From Streptomyces cirratus (lineage in GTDB: Bacteria > Actinomycetota > Actinomycetes > Streptomycetales > Streptomycetaceae), in contig NZ_BMVP01000005.1 of NCBI RefSeq assembly GCF_014650775.1, positions 124,001-188,000 of the forward strand: DNA of 64,000 bases, read 5' to 3'. Shown one piece after another: positions 63,612 to 64,000 of this stretch. The position numbers and the translations under genes are program-made. A model generated the notes under the pieces. It did not search any database, was not told the DNA's origin, and was given only the letters and a program-made list of their open reading frames with translations. The first letter of the stretch is position 1. Every line of letters begins with the position of its first letter.

Positions 63612-64000
63612 TCAGCCCGGCTTCCCGCCGCCCAGCAGGTTGTGGCGCATCAGGCGGGTGATGTCCTTCGCCGTGACGATGCCGACGAGACGGCCGTCGT
63701 CGACGACGAGCACACGCGTACCGGTGGCCGTGCTGAGGCGGTCGAGGGCCTCGGTCAGGAGCTCACCGGAAGAGGCGACCGCACACCGTGCGAGCGGGGT
63801 CGCCACGTCGCGCACCTGGGTGGTGTCCCGCAGCGGGCCCTGGACCGCGCCCAGCCTGCGCAGTTCCACGACGCCGCTGGGGTGCCCGTCGAAGTCGAGC
63901 AGCGGCACGGCGGAGTGGCGCGACGGGAGCGCCACCTCCTCGATGAAGCGGCGCACGGTCAGCCAGTCGGCGCCGGTGGCCACCGGGCTGCTCATGGCGT
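63612..64000 (-). CDS. CBS-domain protein, probably C-terminus of a site-2 protease (5' end outside window)
   Basis: The 127 residues seen contain two CBS motifs: one starting [21 protein letters not shown], with [19 protein letters not shown], and a second ending [25 protein letters not shown]. The pattern resembles the C-terminal CBS pair of membrane zinc proteases of the S2P/M50 family (Rv2625c-like), in which the metalloprotease lies upstream. The frame continues past the window edge at 64000, so the ATG at 63995 is probably internal. A separate CBS protein cannot be excluded. Confidence 0.75.
   Translation of the reverse strand, partial: AMSSPVATGADWLTVRRFIEEVALPSRHSAVPLLDFDGHPSGVVELRRLGAVQGPLRDTTQVRDVATPLARCAVASSGELLTEALDRLSTATGTRVLVVDDGRLVGIVTAKDITRLMRHNLLGGGKPG

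Overview
The window is strongly GC-rich, with G or C at most third codon positions, frequent GTG starts, dense long antisense open frames and short ATGA/GTGA gene overlaps. Together with the ergothioneine egtABCD operon, an Rpf-type cell-wall hydrolase, LysX, a DUF574 methyltransferase and an RmdA-like c-di-GMP enzyme, this points to a Streptomyces chromosome (inference from gene content; no species is claimed). I saw no tRNA, rRNA, CRISPR array, insertion sequence, phage or large biosynthetic cluster. It reads as ordinary chromosomal housekeeping and accessory DNA.

Layout. 1-6.2 kb, mostly minus strand: FAD/NAD oxidoreductase (cut by the edge), thioredoxin, aldehyde dehydrogenase, thiolase, LacI and PadR regulators. 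6.3-9.6 kb: an NTF2-like protein divergent from padR with a clean operator between them, a lone PemK/MazF-type protein, a secreted beta-helix protein and a bacterial-type PARG. 9.7-14.0 kb: egtABCD, all four genes translationally coupled. 13.9-15.7 kb: an acyltransferase/N-acyltransferase pair resembling ornithine-lipid synthesis (olsA/olsB). 15.9-23.2 kb: dodecin, a HAD phosphatase, a frameshifted luciferase-like monooxygenase, a UvrA2-type ABC protein, a secreted GH20 hexosaminidase and a phosphatase-fold lipoprotein. 23.3-27.7 kb: an sdhCAB operon divergent from a LysR regulator with a perfect LTTR box. 27.9-33.0 kb: TetR regulator/FAD monooxygenase pair, then a methyltransferase-rmdA operon.

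33.2-37.2 kb is a cell-surface island: a proline-rich secreted protein, a DUF4239 membrane protein, two small secreted proteins with similar disulfide domains and C-terminal membrane tails, and a class F sortase. The sortase gene and one small-protein gene share a duplicated bipartite promoter-like module with identical spacing. This is my best candidate for an undescribed system: a sortase with dedicated, coregulated non-LPXTG substrates. 37.2-48.5 kb: polysaccharide deacetylase, LysX, universal stress protein, CapA-like lipoprotein, ECF sigma factor, Fpg/Nei glycosylase and a PAS-GAF-PP2C-ATPase phosphatase.

48.5-64 kb: a DUF6777-like lipoprotein divergent, across two palindromic operators, from a YndJ-DUF1990-lipase maturation factor operon; then an epimerase, a 57-residue protein divergent from an HD-domain (PhnZ/MIOX-like) protein, a zinc-ribbon/SDR fusion, a DMT transporter whose frame runs 429 bases antisense into an Rpf-LysM-M23 hydrolase (RpfD-like), a racemase-fold protein, GNAT, PanD, an NTF2-like protein, a small membrane protein, an orphan cytochrome c oxidase subunit I, and the C-terminal CBS part of a probable site-2 protease at the right edge.
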